64,000 nucleotides of DNA from Bacillota bacterium (lineage in GTDB: Bacteria; Bacillota; Clostridia; Acetivibrionales; JAFADI01): assembly GCA_023424965.1 (NCBI GenBank), contig JAFADI010000182.1, positions 1-64,000 on the forward strand, given 5' to 3'. Position numbers and translations under genes: made by a program. The notes under the pieces were generated by a model. The model was not told the DNA's origin. It saw only the letters and a program-made list of their open reading frames with translations, and searched no databases. Positions 8,710 to 17,419 of this stretch are shown here, in pieces. Position 1 is the first letter of the stretch, and the number at the start of each line of letters is the position of its first letter.

Positions 8710-11039
8710 ATAAACAAGTGAGTGAAAATATAAAGAATGAATCGGGAAAGGTGGGGACTTCACCCCTGCACCTGTCCGGCCGTGAACACGTCACCGGCCG
8801 TTCGCAATTTGTGGATGACATGCCCAAACCCCGCAACCTTTTGTTTGTAAAGGTTCTGCCAAGCCCGGCCGCAAACGGAAAAATAACCAGGCTGGATATC
8901 GAAGAAGCGAAGGCTGTTCCGGGGGTTTGTACCATTCTGACGGCGGAGGACATCCCCGGCGAGAATCAAATCGGGGCGATTATAAGCGATGAAACCTGTC
9001 TTGCCGAGGGGCATGTCCATTTTGTGGGAGAGCCCGTTGCGGCTGTCGCGGCGGAAAGCCCTGAAATTGCAGAAGCCGCCTTGAAAAAAATCCAACTGCA
9101 GATCGAAGAACATGCACCGGTACTGACCGTCCGGCAGGCACTGGAAAAAAATCAATTTGTGGGGCCTGTGAGAAAAATAGAGCGCGGAAATGTGGACGCC
9201 CTATTCTCCAGTTGTCCCAATTTGCTGGAGGGTGTAATCCGCAATGAGGGACAGGAACACTTCTATCTTGAAACACAATGTGCCCTGGCTGTTCCTGAAG
9301 ACAACGGAGCGATTACGGTGTTTTCTTCTTCACAGAATCCCAATGAAATTCAGAGGATGGTTGCCAATGTTCTGGGCAAGCGTCAGCATGAGATTACGGT
9401 GGATGTCAAAAGGCTTGGCGGAGGCTTTGGGGGGAAAGAAGCCCAGGCGACAGCGTGGGCCTGCATTGCGGCTTTGGTTGCCCACCATACCGGCCGCCCT
9501 GCCGAGATACGGCTGGACCGGGAAGAAGACATGCAATACACGGGAAAAAGGCATGCCTTTGAAAGCGACTACAAAGTTGCTTTTGACAATGAGGGGCGGA
9601 TTTTAGCCTATCAAATCGAACTCAATTCCAATTGCGGAGCGGTTGCGGATGTGAGCACCTCGGTGCTGGAAAGGGCGATGCTGCATGCGGATAACACCTA
9701 TAACATTGAAAATATCCGGATCATCGGCAGACCCTGCAAAACCAATCTGCATCCCGCCACGGCATTCCGGGGGTTCGGCGGGCCCCAGGGAATCTTTGCC
9801 ATCGAAAATGTCATCGAGCGGATTGCCAATAGGCTCCACCTGGACCCCTACGATGTGCGGATGAAAAACATCTACCGGGAAGGGGATACGGCCCCCTACG
9901 GGGAAAAAATCCTGAACGGCGGGCATATTGCCGCAATCTTTGAAAAGCTCAGGAAGGACAGCCAATGGGATGAGCGCAGAAAGCGCATTGCAGACTTTAA
10001 TGCCCGGAACAGATACTACAAAAAGGGCCTGGGGATGACACCCGTCAAATTCGGGATTTCCTTTACGGCGGCCCACTTAAATCAAGGAAGCGCGCTGGTG
10101 CATGTTTATTTCGACGGCTCTATTTCCGTTACACATGGAGCCATCGAAATGGGACAGGAGGTAAACACCAAAATTGCGCAGATCGCGGCTACCAATTTCG
10201 GCGTGCCTCTGAAAGCCGTCCGCATTGAAACCAACAATACCAAAAGAGTGGCAAACACCTCGCCGACAGCCGCTTCCTCAGGCTGTGACCTGAACGGGCA
10301 TGCGGTTGAAAACGCGGTATTGCAAATCATGAAGCGACTGAAGGAATTTGCAAAGACCCTTTACCCGCAAACCGAGGTTCATTTTGAAGACGGATATGTC
10401 TATCCGGCCGGTGAATCGGGAGTTGATTATAATACACCCTTAATTTCCTTTAATGATTTAATTAAAAAGGCCTACTTCCAGAGGGTCGACCTTTCGGCCC
10501 ACGGCTTTTATGCAAGTCCCGGAATCCATTTCGACAGGGAAAAGGGGCAGGGAAATCCCTTCCTGTATTATGTTTTTGGAGCCGCCGTCAGTGAAGTTAC
10601 CGTGGATTTGCTGACCGGCCGTACCAAGCTGGATTTTGCCCATATTCTCCATGACTGCGGCCGCAGCCTCAATCCTGTGGTTGACATCGGGCAAATCCAG
10701 GGGGCCTTTGCCCAGGGACTGGGCTGGGCTACGACGGAAGAGCTTGTCTATGATGGGAAGGGAAAGCTCCTCAGCAATTCTCCGACGACATATAAAATTC
10801 CAACCTACGGGGATTTGCCGGAAGATTTTATTGTGGAGCTTTTGGAGGGGAGTGTCAACCAGCCCGGAATCAAACGTTCCAAGGCCATCGGAGAACCGCC
10901 CTTCATCTATGGGGAGTCTGTATTTTTTGCGATTGTCAATGCTCTTTGCTCCACCGGCAGATATCCGGCGGAGCTATCAATACCGGCCACACCGGAAAAG
11001 GTTTGGCGGGAGATCAGGAGGAATTTGAATGAAGGATGA
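8706..11039 (+). CDS. Molybdenum hydroxylase, molybdopterin-binding subunit (XdhB-type)
   Basis: This 777-aa catalytic subunit binds the molybdopterin cofactor. It contains the aldehyde oxidase/xanthine dehydrogenase a/b hammerhead domain (about 18-135) and the Mo-binding domain. Motifs include GGGFGGKE (238-245), AFRGFGGP (353-360) and the conserved active-site Glu730 in GEPPFIYGES. Its start overlaps the stop of the Fe-S/FAD gene, and it overlaps selD by 11 bp, so the three are tightly coupled. The selD/yqeB/yqeC neighbours suggest that it carries the labile selenium ligand of selenium-dependent hydroxylases. It contains no sign of selenocysteine, as expected for that class. Confidence 0.9.
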   Translation: MNKQVSENIKNESGKVGTSPLHLSGREHVTGRSQFVDDMPKPRNLLFVKVLPSPAANGKITRLDIEEAKAVPGVCTILTAEDIPGENQIGAIISDETCLAEGHVHFVGEPVAAVAAESPEIAEAALKKIQLQIEEHAPVLTVRQALEKNQFVGPVRKIERGNVDALFSSCPNLLEGVIRNEGQEHFYLETQCALAVPEDNGAITVFSSSQNPNEIQRMVANVLGKRQHEITVDVKRLGGGFGGKEAQATAWACIAALVAHHTGRPAEIRLDREEDMQYTGKRHAFESDYKVAFDNEGRILAYQIELNSNCGAVADVSTSVLERAMLHADNTYNIENIRIIGRPCKTNLHPATAFRGFGGPQGIFAIENVIERIANRLHLDPYDVRMKNIYREGDTAPYGEKILNGGHIAAIFEKLRKDSQWDERRKRIADFNARNRYYKKGLGMTPVKFGISFTAAHLNQGSALVHVYFDGSISVTHGAIEMGQEVNTKIAQIAATNFGVPLKAVRIETNNTKRVANTSPTAASSGCDLNGHAVENAVLQIMKRLKEFAKTLYPQTEVHFEDGYVYPAGESGVDYNTPLISFNDLIKKAYFQRVDLSAHGFYASPGIHFDREKGQGNPFLYYVFGAAVSEVTVDLLTGRTKLDFAHILHDCGRSLNPVVDIGQIQGAFAQGLGWATTEELVYDGKGKLLSNSPTTYKIPTYGDLPEDFIVELLEGSVNQPGIKRSKAIGEPPFIYGESVFFAIVNALCSTGRYPAELSIPATPEKVWREIRRNLNEG

Positions 11040-12093
11040 AAGCAACAGGGTCCGGTTGACCGAAATTTCCACAAAGGCAGGATGTGCAGCCAAGTTCGGA
11101 CCGGGTAACCTGGCGAAGATCATGGCACATATGAATGTGCAGGAAAGAAAGGATGACCCCAACTTAATTGTCGGTTTTGGAACCTGTGACGATGCGGGGG
11201 TATACAAAATTGCACCGGATTATGCACTGATCCAAACGGTGGATTTTTTTACACCCATTGTGGATGACCCCTATACCTTTGGCGTCATTGCGGCAACAAA
11301 TGCCTTGAGCGACGTATATGCCATGGGAGGAACCCCTTTGACGGCACTGAATATCTGCTGCTTTTCAACGGGTCTCGACCCGGAAATCTATGCGCAGATT
11401 TTACAGGGCGGATTGGATAAAATCACGGAAGCAGGCGCAATCTTGCTTGGAGGCCATACGGTTACAGACAATGAAATCAAGTATGGTGTTTCCGTGACGG
11501 GGTTTGTCCATCCCGACCGGGTTTTAACAAATGCGGGTGCAAAACCCGGCGATGTACTTGTTTTAACGAAAGCAATCGGCACGGGTGCGATAAGCACGGC
11601 TTTTAAAAATAAAATCATCGACGAACCGGGGACGGAGGAAGCCGTTGCTTCGATGAGTACCCTGAACAGGGCGGCTTCCGAAGCGATGCAGAAAATCGGT
11701 GTCAATGCCTGTACCGATGTAACCGGCTTCGGTCTCGCAGGACATATGTATGAAATGGCGTCGGCAAGCCGGGTGAACTTCAGAATCCGCCGGTCGGAAA
11801 TTCCTGTAATGAAAGGTGTTTTGGAATTGATTGAAAGGGACTGCATTCCGGGGGGAGGGCATGCAAACCGGAAGCACTATGGAAAGTGGGTTGCGTTTGA
11901 AGGAGAGGCTTCGGAAACGGAAAAGGCGCTGGTTTTTGATCCGCAAACCTCCGGCGGACTTTTGATTTCGGTTTCCAAAGACAAAGCGGAGGCGCTGGTT
12001 GAAGAGCTGGCAAAAAGGAAGGTTCTGAGAAATCGGATTATCGGGGAAGTTCTTCCGAAAACAGAAGAGGATAATTATATAACATTTATTTAA
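11029..12093 (+). CDS. selD: Selenide, water dikinase (selenophosphate synthetase)
   Basis: SelD makes selenophosphate from selenide and ATP. The 354-aa protein has the AIRS/PurM fold: an N-terminal Gly-rich segment, the metal/ATP-binding VGFGTCDDAGVY and VDFFTPIVDDP motifs, and a C-terminal domain with the late DPQTSGGLL motif. The catalytic pair is present as Cys19 and Lys22 in GCAAK; the second Cys found in Escherichia coli (GCGCK) is Ala here, a position known to be dispensable. An AGGAGG lies eight bases before the ATG. Clustering with yedF, yqeC and yqeB indicates supply of selenium to molybdenum hydroxylases rather than only to selenocysteine or selenouridine. Confidence 0.94.
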   Translation: MKDESNRVRLTEISTKAGCAAKFGPGNLAKIMAHMNVQERKDDPNLIVGFGTCDDAGVYKIAPDYALIQTVDFFTPIVDDPYTFGVIAATNALSDVYAMGGTPLTALNICCFSTGLDPEIYAQILQGGLDKITEAGAILLGGHTVTDNEIKYGVSVTGFVHPDRVLTNAGAKPGDVLVLTKAIGTGAISTAFKNKIIDEPGTEEAVASMSTLNRAASEAMQKIGVNACTDVTGFGLAGHMYEMASASRVNFRIRRSEIPVMKGVLELIERDCIPGGGHANRKHYGKWVAFEGEASETEKALVFDPQTSGGLLISVSKDKAEALVEELAKRKVLRNRIIGEVLPKTEEDNYITFI

Positions 12094-12119
12094 ATCCCTC
12101 TTAAAGGAGCATAAATTCG

Positions 12120-12455
12120 ATGGCGGATGTAATTCTAATTAATAATGAGTTTTTGGGAAAAGGAAATGACGAACTGGGGAAAAAGCTGATGGGGGCTTTT
12201 TTGAGAAAGCTCTGGTCCCAGGAGAAAAAACCGGAGTCAATTATTTTGTATAATTCTGCCGTAAAGCTGATTGCAGAAGGTTCGGAAGTGCTTGACGCCA
12301 TGGACGGGCTTGAAGTGTCGGGTGTTGATATTCTCGCCTGTGGGACATGCGTTGAATTCTACAATTTGAAAAACAGTATAAAAGCCGGAAGAATCAGCAA
12401 TATGGACGAAATTTGCACCCTGCTCATGCAGGCGGCAAAAGTGATTACAATTTAG
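12120..12455 (+). CDS. yedF: YedF-like selenium-metabolism protein, DsrE domain only
   Basis: This 111-aa protein matches the C-terminal DsrE/DsrF-like half of YedF, with LILNNEFLGKG-type start and the Cys pair in ILACGTCVEFYNL (Cys74, Cys77). The usual N-terminal TusA/SirA-like domain of YedF (about 80 aa) is absent, and the gene has its own ribosome binding site (AAGGAG) and ATG, so this is a natural short form and not a visible truncation. It lies between selD and yqeC. A role in handling or delivering selenium is inferred from the family and its neighbours; the biochemistry is not established. Confidence 0.82.
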   Translation: MADVILINNEFLGKGNDELGKKLMGAFLRKLWSQEKKPESIILYNSAVKLIAEGSEVLDAMDGLEVSGVDILACGTCVEFYNLKNSIKAGRISNMDEICTLLMQAAKVITI

Positions 12456-12464
12456 GATGGGAAA

Positions 12465-13193
12465 ATGAAGATTGCAACTGCACTTGGATTGGACAATGAA
12501 GTTACAGGAGGCATGATTTCTTTTGTTGGAGGTGGCGGCAAGACCTCTTCCATTTTTGCGCTTGCCAATGAACTGGCGGGAGCAGGAAGAAAAGTACTGA
12601 TTACAACCACCACTGCCATGTACAATCCGGAGGGTATTGAAAATCCAAACATTGACATCCTTGGAGACCATGTCACCGGTGAAGGGAAATTGAAAGGGAT
12701 TTCAAAAGAGCGGGCGGACCAGTTGTTTGATGGGAAAAAATATGATGTCATCCTTGTGGAAGCCGACGGTTCAAGGGGACTGCCCATTAAGGCTCCTGCC
12801 GGTTATGAACCGGTGGTGCCCTCCGCCACAACCGTGATGGTTGGCGTTATCGGAATCGACTGCTTTGGAAAGACGGTTGACCCTGCCTTTGTACACCGGC
12901 CTGAACTGTTTGCTGCCTTGACAGGTGTTCCCTGTGGCGGAATTGTTGAAGACAATGCCATTCTCCGCCTGGTATCTTCGCCGGAGGGGTTGTTTAAAAA
13001 TTGCCCGGAAGGGGCAAAAAAAGTGTTTCTGATCAATAAGGTGATGGATGGGGCCTCGGAAGAAATTGCAAAAAGAATCGGCGGTAAAGCATTGGAAACG
13101 TGTGATAATATTCATGGGGTCTTAATTGGGGCAGTGCAGGAAAAGGAGCCCATTAAAGTACGATTAAGTCCCTTGGGGACAGTTGAAATATAA
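12465..13193 (+). CDS. yqeC: Selenium cofactor biosynthesis protein YqeC
   Basis: The 242-aa protein has a P-loop-like start, SFVGGGGKTSS (19-29), and the family motif VEADGSRGLPIKAP (98-111), which identifies the YqeC family of proteins tied to selenium-dependent molybdenum hydroxylases. It is probably a nucleotide-binding maturation factor; its reaction is not known. Its last seven codons (PLGTVEI) and stop are supplied by the left arm of a MITE-like repeat, so the native C-terminus may have been replaced. It starts nine bases after yedF. Confidence 0.88.
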   Translation: MKIATALGLDNEVTGGMISFVGGGGKTSSIFALANELAGAGRKVLITTTTAMYNPEGIENPNIDILGDHVTGEGKLKGISKERADQLFDGKKYDVILVEADGSRGLPIKAPAGYEPVVPSATTVMVGVIGIDCFGKTVDPAFVHRPELFAALTGVPCGGIVEDNAILRLVSSPEGLFKNCPEGAKKVFLINKVMDGASEEIAKRIGGKALETCDNIHGVLIGAVQEKEPIKVRLSPLGTVEI

Positions 13194-13276
13194 CTTCCGC
13201 TATCATTGTGCTATACCCAGCCTGGATTCCACGCAGGGCCCGCACAAAACCGGAAGTAATATTTTAAGTCCCTTGG
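13171..13276. mobile_element. MITE-like palindromic element between yqeC and mocA
   Basis: The left arm (13171-13199, beginning CCTTGGGGACAGTTGAAA and ending AACTTCCG) and right arm (13251-13276, CGGAAGTAATATTTTAAG then TCCCTTGG) are imperfect inverted repeats of about 26 bp. TTAAGTCCCTTGG also occurs as an exact direct repeat at 13164-13176 and 13264-13276, exactly 100 bp apart. The 51-base centre has no ORF. The left arm encodes the end of YqeC; the right arm ends just before the mocA ribosome binding site. Similar single arms lie at 1447-1478 and 18260-18286. Confidence 0.6.
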
Positions 13277-13292
13277 AAGAGGTGAAGCTTTT

Positions 13293-13883
13293 ATGACGGC
13301 AGTAATTTTAGCAGCGGGCTTATCCAAAAGATTTGCCGGAAAAAAGCTGCTGATGAAGATAAACGGCAAGCCCATGGCAAAACATGTGGCAGACCTGGTG
13401 GCTGCGATGGATTTTGAACGGAAGGTTTTTGTATATTCCGACCAGGAAGTTTTAAAAGCCGTTTTTGGGAACGGCGGCAAAGCTTCCGGGTTTACGTTCG
13501 TTCATAATCCGCGGGCTGAGCAGGGCTTGAGCACGTCCGTCAGGCTGGCACTGGAAGCCGGTGCAACTGACGGAATCATGTTTTTTGTCGGGGACCAGCC
13601 TTTTATTGATGAAGATACGGTAAAAAAGCTTTTGGACGCCTTTTATCAGAAAAGGGGTTCCATCGTTGTTCCCGTTTATGGGGGAAGGCGTGGGAATCCG
13701 GTGGTTTTTTCAAGCAAGTGGATTGACCAGTTAAACAAATTAGAGGGTGATGTGGGCGGCCGAGAAATTATCCGTGAAAACGCGAGCGAGGTTTGCGAAG
13801 TTTCGGTTGAGAACCCTCAAATAGGGATGGATATTGATACGGAAGAAGAGTTTTATACTGCCGGGCACGGTGAAAGGAACTAG
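13293..13883 (+). CDS. mocA: Molybdenum cofactor nucleotidyltransferase (MocA-like)
   Basis: At 196 aa this is a MobA/MocA-type NTP transferase. It has the nucleotide-binding LAAGLSKRF (6-14) followed by Lys17/18, GLSTSVRLAL (78-87) and the metal-binding GDQPF (100-104). MocA adds CMP to molybdopterin to form the dinucleotide used by xanthine-dehydrogenase-family enzymes, which fits the hydroxylases on both sides. Choice of CTP over GTP is inferred from context. An AGAGGTG lies before the ATG. Confidence 0.85.
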   Translation: MTAVILAAGLSKRFAGKKLLMKINGKPMAKHVADLVAAMDFERKVFVYSDQEVLKAVFGNGGKASGFTFVHNPRAEQGLSTSVRLALEAGATDGIMFFVGDQPFIDEDTVKKLLDAFYQKRGSIVVPVYGGRRGNPVVFSSKWIDQLNKLEGDVGGREIIRENASEVCEVSVENPQIGMDIDTEEEFYTAGHGERN

Positions 13884-13890
13884 TTTTGGG

Positions 13891-14700
13891 ATGGAGATAA
13901 AAAAATATCTTGTGGCTGTACGGGGAGGCGGTGACCTTGCGACCGGGGTTGTGCACCGGTTGATGCAAAGCGGTTTTAAGGTAGTCATTCTTGAAATACC
14001 CAACCCTACCGTTATCCGGAGGACGGTTGCCTTTGCAACGGCCGTATATTGCGGGACAGCGGAGGTCGAAGGTGTTGCTGCCGTGAAGGTGAATAATGTG
14101 GAGGAGGCGTGGAACTGCATCAATTTCAATAGGGTTCCCGTTTTGGTAGACCCGCTTGCTGCATCCGTATCGGAATTAAAGCCCCACATTGTGGTGGATG
14201 CCATCCTGGCCAAAAGAAATCTGGGGACATCGATAAACATGGCGCCGGTGGTCATCGGTCTGGGACCCGGATTTTGCGCCGGAGAAGATGTACATGCAGT
14301 CGTTGAAACAAACAGAGGGCATAACCTCGGAAGAGTTTTTTATAAGGGTACTGCCGAACCCAATACAGGGATTCCCGGAGTAATCGGAGGTTTTGGCAAT
14401 CAACGTGTCCTTCGGGCCCCGGTGAACGGTGTTGTCAGGAATGTCAGGGAAATTTGCACGGCAGTAAAGTGCGGAGAAGTTGTCGCTTATGTGGGAGATG
14501 TACCTGTAATTTCAAACCTTGACGGCGTATTGCGGGGGTTGATCATGGATGGATTGACGGTAGGGAAAAATCTGAAAATCGGGGATGTGGACCCCCGGTG
14601 CAAAATCGAATACTGCTATTCTATATCAGATAAAGCCCGTGCCATCGGCGGCGGGGTTTTAGAGGCGATCCTGTACTATTTAAGAGGAGGAGAGAGTTAA
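13891..14700 (+). CDS. yqeB: Selenium-dependent molybdenum hydroxylase maturation protein YqeB
   Basis: The family is recognised by the N-terminal VRGGGDLATGVVHRL and the central VIGLGPGFCAGEDVHAVVET region. YqeB belongs to the gene set that co-occurs with orphan SelD and selenium-dependent molybdenum hydroxylases, and may act in installing the selenium ligand. I chose the ATG at 13891, seven bases after mocA, giving 269 aa; the frame is open back to 13834, but that part overlaps mocA and lacks conserved sequence. It is followed one base later by the fused hydroxylase gene. Confidence 0.87.
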   Translation: MEIKKYLVAVRGGGDLATGVVHRLMQSGFKVVILEIPNPTVIRRTVAFATAVYCGTAEVEGVAAVKVNNVEEAWNCINFNRVPVLVDPLAASVSELKPHIVVDAILAKRNLGTSINMAPVVIGLGPGFCAGEDVHAVVETNRGHNLGRVFYKGTAEPNTGIPGVIGGFGNQRVLRAPVNGVVRNVREICTAVKCGEVVAYVGDVPVISNLDGVLRGLIMDGLTVGKNLKIGDVDPRCKIEYCYSISDKARAIGGGVLEAILYYLRGGES

Positions 14701-14701
14701 A

Positions 14702-17314
14702 ATGTTTCTGGTACATGTAAACGGAAAAGAGCATCAATGCGACACGGATATGGTGTTAATGGATTTTCTTCGGGATGAGCTGAAAATAACCTCTGTAAAG
14801 AACGGCTGCAGGGAAGGTGCCTGCGGAACCTGTACCGTCATTGTGGACGGCAGGGCGGCGCGTGCCTGTATCCAAAAGCTTTCCAAATTGGAAGGCAAAA
14901 GGGTTTTGACCATCGAGGGATTTACAGAGAGGGAAAGAGAAGTGTTTGCCTATGCTTTTGCGGCAAGCGGTGCGGTGCAGTGCGGATTTTGCATTCCGGG
15001 AATGGTGGTGAGCGGGAAATGCTTGATCGACCAGAATCCCAGCCCAACGCGGGAAGACGTAAAACAATCCATCCGTACCAATATATGCAGGTGTACGGGA
15101 TATACCAAAATTGAAGATGGAATTCTTTTGGCGGCAAAAATATTGAGAGAAAATCTGGAGGTCCCCCAATCCGAACAGACGGGAAAGGTGGGAGAGAAGA
15201 CCTCCCGTGTGGATGCTGTTCCCAAAACCCTTGGGACCGCCATGTATGCAGATGATTTTTATTTTGACGGAATGCTTTACGGGAAAAATGTGTTCAGCAG
15301 GTTTGCCCGCGCGAAAATCCTGTCCATCGATACAAGCAAGGCCCTGGCAATGCCGGGAGTCGTCGCAGTCTATACCGCAAAGGATATCCCGGGGAAGCGG
15401 TATATCGGCCACCTGGCCCAGGACTGGCCGGGAATGATTGATGTGGGAGAGGAAACAAAGTGCTGTGGCGACACCCTGGCAATGGTTGTTGCCGAAACCA
15501 GAGAACAGGCCATTGCCGCGGTAAAAGCGGTGGAAGTGGAATATGAAGAATTGAAGCCTGTTTGTTCACCGCAGGAGGCTGCGCTTCCGGGAGCCCACCA
15601 GATTCACGGCGAAGGGTTCTGGCACTTTGGGAAGTTCCGGGTTCCTGAAAACAACTTGTTTGATCATGAGGAAGTGAAACGGGGAGACGCGGAAGCCGCA
15701 CTCGAGAAATCAAAATTTGTAGCCGAAGGCACATTCCATCTTCCGCCGACGGAACATGCTTTTATGGAGCCGGAGACGGCAGTGGCCATGCCCGACGGAG
15801 ATGGTGTCTGGGTGATCACGGGAGGGCAGGGTATTTATGACGAATACCATGAAATCAGTGCCTATCTCGGACTTCCTCTAGAAAAAGTGAGAATTCAAAG
15901 CGCAGTCGTTGGGGGAGGCTTCGGCGGTAAGGAAGACATGAGCGTTCAGCATCAGGCGGCCCTTTGTGCATATCTGACCAAGCGTCCGGTAAAAGTTTCC
16001 TTCAGCCGCCAGGAAAGCATTAACTATCATCCCAAACGCCATGCCATGGAGGTGTATTGCAAAATCGGCTGCGATGAGAATGGCATCCTGCAGGGGATGA
16101 AAGCCAGGCTCACTTCCGATACGGGCGCCTATGCCTCCCTTGGAGGACCGGTACTGCAAAGGGCCTGTACCCATATCGGAGGCCCGTACAACTATCAAGA
16201 CATCGATGTGGAAGGAAACGCCTACTATACAAACAACCCTCCTGCCGGCGCGTTCCGCGGCTTTGGCGTAACACAGTCCTGTGCGGTTGTGGAATGCCTC
16301 ATCAATGAGCTGGCGGAAAAAGCCGGCCTTTCCGGGTGGGAAATGCGCTACCGCAATGCGATCCGGCCGGGACAGTCACTGCCCAACGGACAGCTTGCGG
16401 ATGAGGGAACGGCGATGGCGGAAACACTGGAAGCGGTAAAAGAAGACTTTTACAAGTACGAGGCAGATCTGGATTATTATGTGGGAATTGCTTCGGCAAT
16501 GAAAAATGCGGGTCTCGGCGTGGGTGTCCGCGATATCGGACGGTGCAATTTGAAAGTAATGGACGGCAAGGTGCATGCCAGGTCTTCCGCAGGGGCGATC
16601 GGGCAGGGCATCCAGACGGTTTTGCTTCAAATGGTCTGTGAAACGGCAGGCCTGCTGCCGGACCAGGTGGTTGTGGAGCATCCCGATACAAAATATACGC
16701 CTGACTCCGGCACGACGACCGCATCCCGCCAGACGGTATTTGCGGGAGAAGCGGCCCGTCAATCCTCCTTGAAGTTAAAAGAGGACCTGGATAAGGGAAT
16801 TTCGCTGGAAGAGCTGGAGGGGAAGGAGTATATTGGAGAATTTGAGTTCAAATCCGATCCCATCGGTTCTCCAAAACCCAATCCGGTAAGTCACGTGGCC
16901 TATGGATATGCAACACAGCTTTTTATTCTCGATAAAGAGGGAAAGGTGGTAAAAGTGATCGCGGCCCATGACGTGGGCAGGGCAATCAACCCTCTTTCTG
17001 CGGCAGGCCAGGTAGAAGGCGGGGTGGCCATGGGGCTTGGGTATGGGCTGACGGAGGACTTCCCGTTAAAAAATGGCATCCCCCAGGTAAAGCTTGGTAC
17101 CCTGGGTCTCTTCAAAGCACCGCAAATGCCTCCCGTCCAGGTTCATTTGATCGGGAAAAACAATCCGGATATAGCCTTTGGCGCCAAGGGCGTCGGAGAG
17201 ATTGTGTGCGTTATGGGTGCTCCCGCATGTCAAAATGCGTACTATAAAAAAGATGGAGTTTTTCGATACAGGTATCCTCTGGAGAATACCTATTACCGCA
17301 AGCCAAAAGCTTGA
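14702..17314 (+). CDS. Selenium-dependent xanthine dehydrogenase-type hydroxylase (Fe-S and Mo domains fused)
   Basis: The 870-aa protein fuses two 2Fe-2S domains (Cys36/41/44/56 and Cys94/97/129/131) directly to the molybdopterin hydroxylase region, and lacks an FAD domain. Motifs are GGGFGGKED (404-412), GAFRGFG (near 515) and the active-site Glu833 in GAKGVGEIV. This architecture is that of the selenium-dependent xanthine dehydrogenase family, a single-chain hydroxylase that must pass electrons to a partner other than its own FAD. The adjacent yqeB, yqeC and selD support the selenium link. An AGGAGG lies before the ATG. It is the last gene of the operon and is followed by a terminator. The exact substrate is inferred. 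Confidence 0.88.
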   Translation: MFLVHVNGKEHQCDTDMVLMDFLRDELKITSVKNGCREGACGTCTVIVDGRAARACIQKLSKLEGKRVLTIEGFTEREREVFAYAFAASGAVQCGFCIPGMVVSGKCLIDQNPSPTREDVKQSIRTNICRCTGYTKIEDGILLAAKILRENLEVPQSEQTGKVGEKTSRVDAVPKTLGTAMYADDFYFDGMLYGKNVFSRFARAKILSIDTSKALAMPGVVAVYTAKDIPGKRYIGHLAQDWPGMIDVGEETKCCGDTLAMVVAETREQAIAAVKAVEVEYEELKPVCSPQEAALPGAHQIHGEGFWHFGKFRVPENNLFDHEEVKRGDAEAALEKSKFVAEGTFHLPPTEHAFMEPETAVAMPDGDGVWVITGGQGIYDEYHEISAYLGLPLEKVRIQSAVVGGGFGGKEDMSVQHQAALCAYLTKRPVKVSFSRQESINYHPKRHAMEVYCKIGCDENGILQGMKARLTSDTGAYASLGGPVLQRACTHIGGPYNYQDIDVEGNAYYTNNPPAGAFRGFGVTQSCAVVECLINELAEKAGLSGWEMRYRNAIRPGQSLPNGQLADEGTAMAETLEAVKEDFYKYEADLDYYVGIASAMKNAGLGVGVRDIGRCNLKVMDGKVHARSSAGAIGQGIQTVLLQMVCETAGLLPDQVVVEHPDTKYTPDSGTTTASRQTVFAGEAARQSSLKLKEDLDKGISLEELEGKEYIGEFEFKSDPIGSPKPNPVSHVAYGYATQLFILDKEGKVVKVIAAHDVGRAINPLSAAGQVEGGVAMGLGYGLTEDFPLKNGIPQVKLGTLGLFKAPQMPPVQVHLIGKNNPDIAFGAKGVGEIVCVMGAPACQNAYYKKDGVFRYRYPLENTYYRKPKA

Positions 17315-17353
17315 AAAGCTTTATCGATGCCAGAGATTGACCCGTCGAAACAG

Positions 17354-17385
17354 AAAGCTGCCGTTCCCTTGAGCGGCAGCTTTTA
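17354..17385. terminator. Rho-independent terminator after the selenium/molybdenum operon
   Basis: AAAGCTGCCG (17354-17363) pairs with CGGCAGCTTT (17374-17383) around a 10-base loop. It has A and T runs on either side, and lies between convergent genes, so it may serve both. Confidence 0.85.
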
Positions 17386-17419
17386 CCATCCGTGCATTTT
17401 ATCGTCTTAGCCATGGGGT

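Noticed and set aside
11029..12093. SelD judged inactive because GCGCK is GCAAK
   Set aside because: The essential Cys and Lys are kept with correct spacing; the second Cys is known not to be required.
14702..17314. Selenocysteine codon in the selenium-dependent hydroxylase
   Set aside because: The frame has no internal TGA. Selenium in this enzyme class is a cofactor ligand and not selenocysteine.
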